From assembly GCA_035573715.1 (NCBI GenBank), contig DATLZZ010000002.1, positions 186,001 to 250,000 on the forward strand: a DNA stretch of 64,000 nt, given 5' to 3'. Both the position numbers and the translations under genes were made by a program. The stretch is from JACPRL01 sp035573715 (GTDB lineage Bacteria > Acidobacteriota > Terriglobia > Acidiferrales > 2-02-FULL-67-57). Of the stretch, positions 21,993 to 30,367 are shown piece by piece (within the stretch, counting starts at the first letter, position 1; the number at the start of each line of letters is the position of its first letter). The notes beneath the pieces were generated by a model that was not told the DNA's origin, made no database searches, and saw only the letters and a list, made by a program, of their open reading frames with translations.

Positions 21993-22598
21993 ATGAAGAG
22001 CGAGACCAATGGGATGGAAAGCGGCGGGGAGCTGGACGCGCTGGTGCGCCGCGCCCGCCAGGGCGATGCGGAGGCTCTGGGCGAGCTCTACCGCCAGCTT
22101 CGTCCCCGGGTGTTCGGCCTCTGCCGGCACCTGCTCGGCTCGCGCGAGGCGGCTGAAGACGCCGCCAGCGAGGTGTTTCTGAAGGCGCAACGGGCGATGA
22201 AGACCTACGACAGCGCGCTTCCCTTCCCCCGCTGGCTGCTGAGCATTGCCAGCCACTACTGCATTGACGTGCTGCGGCGCCGGCGCCTGGAGCAGCGGTT
22301 GTTCCATCCCGGCGAGATCGAATCGGAAGAGCCGGCGGCGCAGCGGCTCTCGCCGCTGGCGGAAGTCATGCAGGCCGAGCGGCGCGACCATGTGCGCGCC
22401 GCGGTCGAAGCTCTGCCGGAGCGCTACCGGCTGCCGCTGGTGCTGCGCTACTACAGCGAACTGAGCTACGAGCAGATAGCCGGCACGCTGGGCCTGAACC
22501 GCAATCACGTCGCGACGTTGATCTTTCGCGCCAAGCAGGAGCTGCGCCGCAGCCTGCAACGTCAGGCCGTGAGTCTGGCCAGGGAGCCTGTGCAATGA
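21993..22598 (+). CDS. ECF-type RNA polymerase sigma factor
   Basis: 201 residues from ATG 21993. Region 2 (about 20-90) includes LGELYRQLRPRVFGLCRHLLG and SEVFLKAQRAM; region 4 (about 140-190) includes LPERYRLPLVLRYYSELSYEQIAGTLG split by the usual helix-turn-helix. It directs RNA polymerase to a stress regulon. Its TGA overlaps the ATG of the next gene by four bases. That gene begins with an anti-sigma zinc motif, so the two form a switch pair. GTG 21957 and ATG 22014 are other possible starts. Confidence 0.9.
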   Translation: MKSETNGMESGGELDALVRRARQGDAEALGELYRQLRPRVFGLCRHLLGSREAAEDAASEVFLKAQRAMKTYDSALPFPRWLLSIASHYCIDVLRRRRLEQRLFHPGEIESEEPAAQRLSPLAEVMQAERRDHVRAAVEALPERYRLPLVLRYYSELSYEQIAGTLGLNRNHVATLIFRAKQELRRSLQRQAVSLAREPVQ

Positions 22599-24259
22599 AC
22601 TGCTTTCCGGAACCGACCTATGCCGTTTTCGTTGACGGAGAACTTCCTCCCGACGAAGCCCGGCGGATTGAGGCGCACCTGCTGGCCTGCGGCGAGTGCC
22701 GCGCCCTGGTCGAAGCCCTGCGAGCCGAGAGCCGCCTGCTGGCCGACCTATTGCAGGAGGTCGAGCCCGAGGTGCCGCCGGAACTGGTGGCGCCGCCAGC
22801 CCGTCCGCGCTGGATGGACTTCGCCTGGACCACCGCGGTGATTCTCGGCGTGGCCGCCAGCGCCCAGGCCGCCTACAGTTGGTTCAGCGAGGTGGAAACC
22901 GTGCCCGGTATCGGCTGGCTGAATCCCTTCAGCCTCGGCCTCCAGGTTCAGCTTTTCTTTGCCAGTCTCTTCTATCTTCTCCGCGAAGGAGCGTCCATGC
23001 TGGCTTCCCTGACTGCCACGATCAGTGCCTTGCTGGTTGCGATCGCCTTCATCGCCGGCGTCGTCCTGCTGCGGCGGTGGCGGCAGACGCCGCGATTCCT
23101 GCTGGTGACCTTCTCCTTGCTGCTGGTGCTGGGGTTGGCCCAGCCGGCGGCGGGGGTCGAGCATCGCGCCCAGAAGAAGGGCGACATCGTGATCGGGGAG
23201 AACGAAGTGATCGACGATACGCTCGTCCTGCACGCCGAGCACATCACCGTCGACGGAACCGTCACCGGCAACCTCTTCGTCTTCGGCGGCGACCTGAGCC
23301 TGAAGGGCACCGTCAAGGGCGACCTGTTTGCTTTCGCGGGCAACGTCCGCCTCAAGGGCACCGTCGAGGGCAACGTCTTCGTTTTCGGCGGCAATACCGA
23401 GGTTTCCGGCCGGGTGGGCAATAGCGTGCACGCTTTTGCCGGCAACTTCCTGCTTCCGCAGGGGGCCGAGGTGGGCGGCGACGCCATCAGCTTCGCCGGC
23501 GCCGCCACCGTGGATGGGGAGATCAAGCGCGACCTGCTGAGCTTCGCCGGCGCCACCACTATCGCCGGCGGCGTCGGCCGCCACGTCCGGACCCACACCG
23601 AGGCCTTGCGGGTCAAATCGTCGGCCCGCATCGGCGGCGACCTCAAGGCTGTGGTGGACAAGCAGGAGAAAGTCGAGATCAGCCCCGAGGCCACGATTGG
23701 CGGCAAGAAAGGCATTACGGTCAAGCCCGGCACAGCCGCTCGCTACAAGAGCCCGCCGTTCTATATGCAGATCACTCTGGGGCTGGGTATCGTGTTCCTG
23801 CTGGGGTTGTTCCTCCGCTGGCTCTTCCCCTTCCTCTTCAGCGGCGTCCTCAACACGGCCGGGGACGTCGGCAAGGCGGCGGGCATCGGCTTTGCCGCTT
23901 GCGTGGTGCCGCCGGTGGCGGCGCTCGTGCTCGGCATCATTCTCATCGGCATCGGCATCCTGGCCGATGTGGTGCTCATCTCGATTCTCATTCCCATTCT
24001 GATGGTGGTGGTGTGGTTGCTGGCGCTCTACTTGTCGAAGCTTTTCGTGGCGTTGTCCCTCGGCCAAGTGGTGTTTCGGCGCGAGCCCGGCAAGCCGGCG
24101 CCGTTCGTCCTGCCGCTGCTGGCCGGGCTGGTCGTGGTCTACATCGCCATCAACATCCCCATCATCGGGGGAATGCTGCGCTTTATTGTTTGGATTCTCG
24201 GCCTCGGCATCGCCACCCTCGCTGCCTGGCGCCACTACAGGCGGCGCGCCGCAGCCTGA
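22595..24259 (+). CDS. Anti-sigma zinc-finger protein fused to a polymer-forming (bactofilin-like) membrane protein
   Basis: 554 residues. Residues 1-45 carry the ZAS motif H28-x3-C32-x2-C35 that inhibits ECF sigma factors. Three hydrophobic segments follow (about 78-98, 108-130, 138-160), a further hydrophobic stretch at about 168-185, and then, at about 190-375, a beta-helix of roughly 20-residue repeats with the pattern GTVxGxLFxFxGxxxLxG, as in bactofilins. Four or five membrane helices complete the protein (about 390-545). I infer that the repeat domain outside or at the membrane senses envelope state and the cytosolic zinc finger releases the sigma factor encoded just upstream. Confidence 0.82.
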   Translation: MNCFPEPTYAVFVDGELPPDEARRIEAHLLACGECRALVEALRAESRLLADLLQEVEPEVPPELVAPPARPRWMDFAWTTAVILGVAASAQAAYSWFSEVETVPGIGWLNPFSLGLQVQLFFASLFYLLREGASMLASLTATISALLVAIAFIAGVVLLRRWRQTPRFLLVTFSLLLVLGLAQPAAGVEHRAQKKGDIVIGENEVIDDTLVLHAEHITVDGTVTGNLFVFGGDLSLKGTVKGDLFAFAGNVRLKGTVEGNVFVFGGNTEVSGRVGNSVHAFAGNFLLPQGAEVGGDAISFAGAATVDGEIKRDLLSFAGATTIAGGVGRHVRTHTEALRVKSSARIGGDLKAVVDKQEKVEISPEATIGGKKGITVKPGTAARYKSPPFYMQITLGLGIVFLLGLFLRWLFPFLFSGVLNTAGDVGKAAGIGFAACVVPPVAALVLGIILIGIGILADVVLISILIPILMVVVWLLALYLSKLFVALSLGQVVFRREPGKPAPFVLPLLAGLVVVYIAINIPIIGGMLRFIVWILGLGIATLAAWRHYRRRAAA

Positions 24260-24329
24260 ACCATCCTGGAACCCGACCACGAACCGCCCCGATTGCCCCG
24301 GCGTCATCCCTCCGCCCCGTAACCCAGAG

Positions 24330-24351
24330 CCCCCAGGCTCCGGCCTGGGGG
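24330..24351. terminator. GC-rich hairpin after the anti-sigma gene
   Basis: CCCCCAGG-CTCCGG-CCTGGGGG forms an eight-pair stem 70 bases past the stop codon. There is no T-tract, so it is a possible terminator or transcript-end stabiliser only. Confidence 0.4.
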
Positions 24352-24455
24352 AAGAAACCAATTGGAGCTTCGAGGGCAGAAGCTTGTTTCCTGCTTGCTC
24401 CCGCGCTATGCTGAGACTTCAGCCTGCCGCCTGACCCGACAGAAAGGAGACCGCC

Positions 24456-25961
24456 GTGAAATACCGCCTTGAGAAGGACTCGCTCGGCGAGCGCAAAGTT
24501 CCGGCCGAGGTCTACTACGGCATTCAGACGCAGCGCGCGGTCGAGAACTATCCCATCAGCGGCTACCGCGCCCATCCCCTCCTGATTCGCTCCATGGGGA
24601 TGATCAAGAAGGCCGCGGCGCTGGCCAACCGGGAGTTGGGGCTGCTGGATGAAAAGCGCGCCGGGGCCATCGTGCAGGCCGCCGAGGAAGTCATCGCCGG
24701 CAAACTCAACGACCAGTTCGTGGTGGACGTCTACCAGGCCGGCGCCGGCGTCAGCTTCCACATGAACACCAACGAAGTCATCGCCAACCGCGCCATCGAG
24801 ATTCTGGGCGGCAAGCACGGCGACTATGAGGTCGTCCATCCCAACGACCACGTCAACTTCGGCCAATCCACCAACGACGTTATTCCCACGGCGATGCGCT
24901 TGGCTTCGATTCTGCTCTTCCACGAACTGCTGCCGGAGATGGAGCGGCTGAGCCGCGCCCTGGCGCGCAAGGGGCAGGAGTTCGACGGGATTCTCAAATC
25001 CGGCCGCACCCATATGCAGGACGCGACGCCCATCCGACTGGGTCAGGAGTTCGCCGCCTACGCCGTGGCCATTCTGCGCTGCTACGAGCAGGTGCGCCAC
25101 GCCCAGGAGGGGCTGCGGGAGCTGGGCCTGGGCGGGACGGCCGTGGGCACCGGAGTCAACACCCATCCGCGTTACCAGGCAACGGTGGTAAAGAAACTGA
25201 GCGAGGTTTCCGGCACGCAGCTTTTCCCCACCAAAGACATGCGGTGGACGATGCAGTCGAACCTGCCCATGGCGGTGGCCTCCAGCGCCCTGCGCAACTA
25301 CGCCCTCGAACTCATCCGCATCTCGAACGACCTGCGCCTGCTCTCCAGCGGCCCCAACACCGGCTTCGGCGAAATCAACCTGCCGGCGCTCCAGCCCGGC
25401 TCCTCCATCATGCCGGGGAAGATCAATCCGGTGATGCCGGAGAACATCGCCATGATTTCTTTCCAGGCGGTGGGGGCCGACGTGGCGGTGGCGCTGGCGG
25501 TGCAGGCCGGGCAGCTGGAGCTGAACGTGATGATGCCCACGATGATGTGGAACGTGCTGCACGCGGCGGAGATCCTCAAGAACGGCACGCACCAGTTCAC
25601 CACGCTCTGCGTGGAAGGGATCACCGCCAACCAAGAGACCTGCCAGCGCCACGCCGAGTCTACCGTCTCGCTGGCCACGGCGCTCAACCCCTACATCGGC
25701 TACGCCAAGACGGCCGAGATTGTAAAAGAGGCGGTGAAGACCGGCCGCCGCATCACTGATATCGTGCGGGAAAAGAAACTAATGGATGAGAAGACGCTGA
25801 AGAAGATTCTCGACCCGCGCCGTATGACCGAGCCCGCCCCGCCCCTCGAAGAGGCGCTCGGCAAGAAGAAGCCCCCCAAAGCCCAGGCCGCCAACGGCCC
25901 CGTCCAGCCCGCCCGGAAAGCGGCGAGCCGCAGGAAACCGCCTCGCAAGAAGCGCCGCTAG
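24456..25961 (+). CDS. aspA: Class II fumarase/aspartase family protein, probably aspartate ammonia-lyase
   Basis: 501 residues. The N-terminus (EKDSLGERKVPAEVYYGIQ) and the DVYQAGAGVSFHMNTNEV segment look more like aspartase than fumarase. Family marks are TGVNTHPRY and the mobile catalytic loop G315-S-S-I-M-P-G-K-I-N324. Aspartase releases ammonia from L-aspartate to give fumarate; fumarase would hydrate fumarate to malate. The C-terminal 40 residues are a proline, lysine and arginine-rich tail absent from typical enzymes. The GTG start has AGGAGA six bases before it. The stop codon shares its bases with the stop of the gene on the other strand. Confidence 0.85.
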   Translation: MKYRLEKDSLGERKVPAEVYYGIQTQRAVENYPISGYRAHPLLIRSMGMIKKAAALANRELGLLDEKRAGAIVQAAEEVIAGKLNDQFVVDVYQAGAGVSFHMNTNEVIANRAIEILGGKHGDYEVVHPNDHVNFGQSTNDVIPTAMRLASILLFHELLPEMERLSRALARKGQEFDGILKSGRTHMQDATPIRLGQEFAAYAVAILRCYEQVRHAQEGLRELGLGGTAVGTGVNTHPRYQATVVKKLSEVSGTQLFPTKDMRWTMQSNLPMAVASSALRNYALELIRISNDLRLLSSGPNTGFGEINLPALQPGSSIMPGKINPVMPENIAMISFQAVGADVAVALAVQAGQLELNVMMPTMMWNVLHAAEILKNGTHQFTTLCVEGITANQETCQRHAESTVSLATALNPYIGYAKTAEIVKEAVKTGRRITDIVREKKLMDEKTLKKILDPRRMTEPAPPLEEALGKKKPPKAQAANGPVQPARKAASRRKPPRKKRR

Positions 25962-26425
25962 GTGCGCGGGGGTTTCAGGGGCTGGGCCAGCAGGTCTTCT
26001 TTGCGGTAGACCATGTCGGCGATGTTGTAGGTGGCGAGCTCGAAGCCGTGGCCGTGGGTGATGGCGTCGGTGGGGCAGGCCTCGACGCACCAGCCGCAGA
26101 AGATGCAGCGCGAGTAGTCAATGTTATAGACCTCGGCATAGCGCTCGCTGGCGCTGATGCGCCGCTCGGCGGTGTTTTCGGCGGCTTCGATGTAAATGCA
26201 CTGCACCGGGCAGGCCGCGGCGCACAGAAAGCAGGCGACGCACTTCTCCAGGCCGTTCTCATCGCGCTGCAGGACGTGGATACCGCGGTAGCGCGGCTGG
26301 AACCGCACCGGCTCGTCGGGGTAGTTCTCGGTTACCGTCGGCCGGAACATGGCGCGGAAGGTGACCCCCAGCCCCTTGGCCAGTGTCACCGCGGTCTCGC
26401 CGATTTCTTTCAGGATCGAAGGCAT
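25958..26425 (-). CDS. nuoI: NuoI-like 2[4Fe-4S] ferredoxin subunit
   Basis: 155 residues. Two classical motifs, C-V-A-C-F-L-C-A-A-A-C-P and C-I-F-C-G-W-C-V-E-A-C-P, flank YIDYSRC-like spacing as in NADH-quinone oxidoreductase subunit I. The N-terminal amphipathic helix and FRPTVTENYPDEP match that subunit too. Clusters N6a and N6b pass electrons toward quinone. No other nuo gene is nearby, so it is either a dispersed subunit of complex I or part of another ferredoxin-linked complex. It converges on the aspartase gene with overlapping stops. Confidence 0.88.
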   Translation of the reverse strand: MPSILKEIGETAVTLAKGLGVTFRAMFRPTVTENYPDEPVRFQPRYRGIHVLQRDENGLEKCVACFLCAAACPVQCIYIEAAENTAERRISASERYAEVYNIDYSRCIFCGWCVEACPTDAITHGHGFELATYNIADMVYRKEDLLAQPLKPPRT

Positions 26426-26470
26426 GAGCGTAAGCGCGGAGTATAGCCGGGGAGTGGCACCGGGTCAAAC

Positions 26471-26803
26471 TCAAGGCGAGCGCCCGAGCGACGCGGCCAG
26501 GTCGGCCTCGAATTGGCGAACAGCAGCGAGGAGCTCGGGCGTGGCGCGGACTTGCCGGGCTTTCCAGACGAACCACTCTTCCCCGCCCTTTTGGACCCGC
26601 ACCGCGAGGTTGCCTTCAATCAGGTAGCCCACGGCGGTGAACCGGCGCAGGCCGCCGTCCTCCAACGGTTCCAGCAAGACGGCGCAGTCATACTTCTTCG
26701 CGGCCACATAGCCGGGGAAGCGCGGCAAGGCCACGAGCTCAAAGCCAGCGGCGCTCAAGGCTTGCAGCAGCGGCAGGTGAGCATCAGTCAGGGGGGCGGG
26801 CAT
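26471..26803 (-). CDS. Conserved-looking small protein, unknown
   Basis: 110 residues, no signal peptide or membrane helix, mixed alpha/beta composition. It contains DCAVLLEPLEDGGLRRFTAVGYL and KGGEEWFVWKARQV, the sort of strand pattern seen in small single-domain proteins. I recognise no family. It lies between nuoI and parB on the same strand, 65 bases after parB and 45 before nuoI. Coding is supported by GC-biased third positions and the tight fit between neighbours. Confidence 0.6.
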   Translation of the reverse strand: MPAPLTDAHLPLLQALSAAGFELVALPRFPGYVAAKKYDCAVLLEPLEDGGLRRFTAVGYLIEGNLAVRVQKGGEEWFVWKARQVRATPELLAAVRQFEADLAASLGRSP

Positions 26804-26819
26804 GGAGAGAACAACCTAC

Positions 26820-26850
26820 ACGTGCAACGGGCTTGGTGCAACGTGCAAAC
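26820..26850. repeat. Three short GTGCAA repeats
   Basis: GTGCAA occurs at 26822-26827, 26836-26841 and 26843-26848 in the 65-base gap between parB and the unknown gene. Spacings are 14 and 7 bases. They could bind a regulator or be chance. Confidence 0.35.
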
Positions 26851-26868
26851 GCAAGAGCGGGGCGCCGG

Positions 26869-27660
26869 CTAATCTTTCGACTGTTCGAGGGCGCGGACGA
26901 TGGCGCGCAAGGTTTCGAGAATCTCGCGCTTCAGCACCACCGCTTTGCGGAACTTGAGCCGCAGCTCGAAATCGCCGTCGGGGGCGCGGTAGGTGTAAAC
27001 GAACGGCTCCATGCGCTTGGCGACCACCGCCTTGCGCTCTGAGCGCGCCTCTTCGCGGCTCATGCCGGCGGCGAACTTCTCCGCCAGGTGCAGCATCGCC
27101 TTCTCGTTCGGCTCGCGCGCCACCTGCAACAGCAGCGACTTGGAAATCACGCCCCTCTCTTCGCACCGTTGGCGGACGGCGGGCGGGATGGCGCGCAGCG
27201 CCAGCGTTTCGGTGACGGTGGCGCGGGACTTGCCGATGCGCCGCGCGATTTCCTCGTGGGTGTAGTCGAACTGCTCGGCCAGCGCCCACAGCCCTTCGGC
27301 CTCTTCGAACGGGTTCAGGTCTTTGCGCTGGAGGTTTTCGATCAGCGCCAGCTCCATCATTTCGGCGGCGTCGGCGTCGCGCTCGATGCAGGGGACTTCC
27401 TGCAAACCGGCGGCCTTGGCGGCGTGATAGCGCCGCTCGCCGCTGATGATGGTGTACATGTCGTCTTCTACGTCGAAGCGCACCAGCAGCGGTTCGAGCA
27501 CGCCCTTCTGGCGGATGGAGAGCGTCAGCTCGCCCAGGTCGCCCAGCTCCTTGCGCGGCTGGTTGGGGTTGGGGCGGATGCGGTCCAAGGGAATCATCTT
27601 GCCGATGGCCGCGCCGGTGAGCGCGTTGATGCTCTCCACGTAGTGGAAGTCGTGGCGCAT
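26869..27660 (-). CDS. parB: ParB-type DNA-binding protein
   Basis: 263 residues. The N-terminal CTPase-type domain has IRPNPNQPRK (residues about 28-37), the LVRFDV strand and the ISGERRYHAAKAAG box; ENLQRKDLNPFEEAEG and a helix-turn-helix (about 115-165, RRIGKSRATVTETLALR) follow. Chromosomal ParB binds parS and slides as a clamp. The longer frame to 27696 would overlap parA, while the ATG at 27660 leaves a one-base gap. No parS-like 16-mer was found in the window, and neither mnmG nor rsmG is adjacent, so this may be a secondary par locus. Confidence 0.88.
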   Translation of the reverse strand: MRHDFHYVESINALTGAAIGKMIPLDRIRPNPNQPRKELGDLGELTLSIRQKGVLEPLLVRFDVEDDMYTIISGERRYHAAKAAGLQEVPCIERDADAAEMMELALIENLQRKDLNPFEEAEGLWALAEQFDYTHEEIARRIGKSRATVTETLALRAIPPAVRQRCEERGVISKSLLLQVAREPNEKAMLHLAEKFAAGMSREEARSERKAVVAKRMEPFVYTYRAPDGDFELRLKFRKAVVLKREILETLRAIVRALEQSKD

Positions 27661-27661
27661 C

Positions 27662-28450
27662 CTAACGGTGGGGGGCAAGCCGGTTCGCTTCGACACGTTC
27701 GAGCACCTCGCGCGAGAGTTTGAGAAACTCCTGCGCGCCCGGAGACTTGGGCGCGAAGGTCAGGATGGACTCCTTGTAGGCCGGGCTTTCTTCCAGGCGC
27801 ACGCTGCGGCTGATCTGGGTTTTCATCATTTTGTCGCCGAAGACGGCCTTGATCTGGTTGTAGCAGTCGCGGGCGATGTTGGTGCGCGGGTCGTACATGG
27901 TGATGACCACGCCCAGCAACTGCAGGTCGGGGTTGGGCCGCGAGCGGATGCGCTCCAGGGTTTCGAGCAAATCGTCAGTGCCTTCCAGCGCGAAGTAGGT
28001 GGCCTGGATGGGAATCAGCAGGTGGGTGGCGGCGACCAGGGCGTTCACCGTCAGTATGCCCAGCGCCGGCGGCGTGTCGATGATGATGAAATCGAAGTTC
28101 GAGCGCACCGGCTGCAGCGCGTCTTTCAGCCGGTAGGGGGCGTCGAACTGCCCCACCAGCACCTGCTCCAGCTTGGCCAGCGAAATCCGCGAGGGGATGA
28201 GCGAGAGGTTGGGCGTGTTGGTGGGCCGGATGATGGCCTCGAGCGGCGTGCGGTGGTCCGACAGCACATCGAAGAGCGATTCCTGAATGTCCCCCGGGTT
28301 GAGGTAGGAAACGGTGCAGTTGCCCTGCGGGTCAGTGTCGATGAGCAGAGTGCGCTTGCCGCGTTGAGAGAGAGCCGCGGCAAGATTGAGGGCAGTAGTG
28401 GTCTTGCCTACGCCGCCCTTCTGGTTGGTTACAGCAATAATCGTCGCCAA
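27662..28450 (-). CDS. parA: ParA-type ATPase
   Basis: 262 residues from a TTG at 28450. Deviant Walker A is NQKGGVGKTTTALNLAAAL, Walker A' follows in LLIDTDPQGN and Walker B in FDFIIIDTPPALG, all typical of ParA/Soj. It forms ATP-dependent dimers on DNA and works with ParB in chromosome segregation. The frame is open to 28534, but the DUF151 stop at 28486 makes a start in the 36-base gap likeliest. The TTG begins exactly at the family's first strand (ATIIAVTNQ). The ribosome site is weak. Confidence 0.88.
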   Translation of the reverse strand: MATIIAVTNQKGGVGKTTTALNLAAALSQRGKRTLLIDTDPQGNCTVSYLNPGDIQESLFDVLSDHRTPLEAIIRPTNTPNLSLIPSRISLAKLEQVLVGQFDAPYRLKDALQPVRSNFDFIIIDTPPALGILTVNALVAATHLLIPIQATYFALEGTDDLLETLERIRSRPNPDLQLLGVVITMYDPRTNIARDCYNQIKAVFGDKMMKTQISRSVRLEESPAYKESILTFAPKSPGAQEFLKLSREVLERVEANRLAPHR

Positions 28451-28485
28451 GCCGCGCCCTGGCTCCGTTTCCTTGCCAGTATACC

Positions 28486-28971
28486 TTACATCTTGTACTT
28501 GCCCAAGTCCTCTTCGCCCAGGTTCTCCAGCCACTTGCGCAACTCATCGCTGCCGACCTTGTCGGAAATGGCACTGGAGAGCTTGGACGACTTCAGAACT
28601 TCTTCGTCGACGTAAATCGGCGCATCGGTGCGCAGCGCCAGCGCCAGGGCGTCGCTGGGGCGGGAATCAATGCTGATGGTCGAGCCGTTGCGCTCCAGCC
28701 AGATGAGCGCGTAGAAGGTGTCGTCCTTCAGCTCGGTGACGACGATTTTCTTCACCGTCACGTTCAGCCCGGTGAGCACGTTCTTGATGAGGTCGTGCGT
28801 CATCGGCCGCGGCGTCTGCACCTTTTCCATCTCCAGCGCGATGGCGTTGGCCTCGTAGACGCCCACCCAGATGGGCAGAATGGAATCGCTGTTGTTGTCC
28901 TTGAGGATGACGATGGGCATGTTGGTCACCGGGTCCATCATCAGCCCGCGGATCCTCATTTCGATTTCCAT
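28486..28971 (-). CDS. Bifunctional nuclease domain protein (DUF151)
   Basis: 161 residues. The family pattern is clear: EMRIRGLMMDPVTNMPIVIL at the start, LPIWVGVYEANAIALEME, the TYALI-type strand DTFYALIWLERNG and the SIDSRPSDALALALR motif. DUF151 proteins have reported DNase/RNase activity in plants and structural studies in Thermotoga. It lies between miaB (15 bases) and parA (35 bases) on the same strand, so the genes are probably cotranscribed. Confidence 0.9.
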   Translation of the reverse strand: MEIEMRIRGLMMDPVTNMPIVILKDNNSDSILPIWVGVYEANAIALEMEKVQTPRPMTHDLIKNVLTGLNVTVKKIVVTELKDDTFYALIWLERNGSTISIDSRPSDALALALRTDAPIYVDEEVLKSSKLSSAISDKVGSDELRKWLENLGEEDLGKYKM

Positions 28972-28986
28972 CGTAGCCTCTTTCCC

Positions 28987-30315
28987 CTACCAGGCATTGA
29001 CCGCCGAAACTTTTTCGCCCACCAGACTGTTGGGGCCGGCGCGGGTAATGAGCACGCGCGCGTAGCCGCCCAGCTCCTCCCGGTCGCTGGTAAAGTTTAC
29101 CACCTTGTTTGTCGTCGTGCGGCCCACCCACTGCCCCAGGCGCTCGTTCCGGTTTTCAATCAGGACTTCCACTTCCTGCCCCACCAGCTTGTCATTGCGC
29201 GCCTGCTGGATTTCCTTCTGCCGGGCTTGCAGCGCCATCAAGCGCCGCACCTTTTCTCCCTCGTCCACCTGGTTGGAGAAGCCGATGGCCGGCGTCTTCG
29301 GTCGTGGCGAGTAGAGGAAGGTGAAGGTCCCGTCGTACTGGGCGGCGTCGAGCAGCGACAAGGTCTCTTCAAACTCTTCTGTGGTCTCGCCCGGGAAGCC
29401 CACAATAATATCCGTCGTAATGCTAATAGCACGCCGCGCGCTGCGAATCAATGCGATTTTCTCCAGGTACTCCTCGCGGGTGTAGGTGCGGTTCATCCGC
29501 CGCAGGACGTCGGTGGAGCCGGACTGCACCGGCAGGTGGACGTGGTTGCAGAGCGCCGGGGTCGAATCGATGGCTTCGACGATGTCGGGCGTGAAGTCGC
29601 GCGGGTGCGAGGTGGCGAAGCGCACCCGGCGCACACCGGGAATGGCGGCAACCTCGGTGAGCAGCTCCGCAAACGGCAGCCGCCGCGGGCCCGGATCGCG
29701 ATAGGAATTGACCGTCTGCCCCAGCAGTTGAATCTCGGTGTAGCCCTCGCCGGCCAGTCGCCGGGCTTCTTCCAGAACGGATTCCGAACTCCGGCTGCGC
29801 TCCGGCCCGCGCGTGGTGGGCACGACGCAGAAGGTGCAGTGCTTGTCGCAGCCTTCGATGATGGTGAGGTAGGCGCGGTAGGGATTGGAGCGGCGGGTAA
29901 TCTCGGTTTCAAAGGTTTCGTTGTCGTAGTCGAGCCCGGTGACGCGACGACCGCCTTGCTCGAGCTGTACCAGCATCTCCGGCAGCCGCCGGTAGCTCGC
30001 CGAGCCGGCGACCAAGCTGACGAAGGGCGCGGCCTCGAAGATGCGCTCGCCTTCAAGCTGCGCCATGCAGCCGATGACCGCGACCCGCTTCTTCCCCTCG
30101 GCGGCGTCGGTTTTGAACTCGCCCAGTCGGGAGAAAACTTTGTGCTCCGCCTTGTCGCGGATGGCGCAGGTATTGAGCAGGACGAGGTCGGCTTCCTCGG
30201 AGCACGAAGCAGGTTGGTAGCCGCGGGCCAGCAGCGTGCCCGCGACTTTTTCGGAATCGTGGACGTTCATCTGGCAGCCGAACGTCTCAATGTAAAAGGT
30301 TGGACCTTTACCCAT
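28987..30315 (-). CDS. miaB: tRNA-2-methylthio-N6-dimethylallyladenosine synthase
   Basis: 442 residues, the usual length. The N-terminal UPF0004 domain ligates an auxiliary cluster through C14, C50 and C83. The radical SAM motif is C156-x3-C160-x2-C163 in EGCDKHCTFCVVP, and a TRAM domain closes the protein (about 375-440). It adds a methylthio group to i6A37 of tRNAs reading UNN codons. The ATG at 30315 is preferred because TFYIETFGCQMNVHDSE follows at once. The A-type carrier at 16608 may supply its clusters. Confidence 0.95.
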   Translation of the reverse strand: MGKGPTFYIETFGCQMNVHDSEKVAGTLLARGYQPASCSEEADLVLLNTCAIRDKAEHKVFSRLGEFKTDAAEGKKRVAVIGCMAQLEGERIFEAAPFVSLVAGSASYRRLPEMLVQLEQGGRRVTGLDYDNETFETEITRRSNPYRAYLTIIEGCDKHCTFCVVPTTRGPERSRSSESVLEEARRLAGEGYTEIQLLGQTVNSYRDPGPRRLPFAELLTEVAAIPGVRRVRFATSHPRDFTPDIVEAIDSTPALCNHVHLPVQSGSTDVLRRMNRTYTREEYLEKIALIRSARRAISITTDIIVGFPGETTEEFEETLSLLDAAQYDGTFTFLYSPRPKTPAIGFSNQVDEGEKVRRLMALQARQKEIQQARNDKLVGQEVEVLIENRNERLGQWVGRTTTNKVVNFTSDREELGGYARVLITRAGPNSLVGEKVSAVNAW

Positions 30316-30367
30316 CGCCCGAACGCAGTCTAACACAGCCCTTTCCGCCCCTCAAGGCGACCAGGCC

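Noticed and set aside
26810..26830. CACGTG core as a parS site after parB
   Set aside because: Only the central six bases match the 16-bp parS palindrome; the arms do not.
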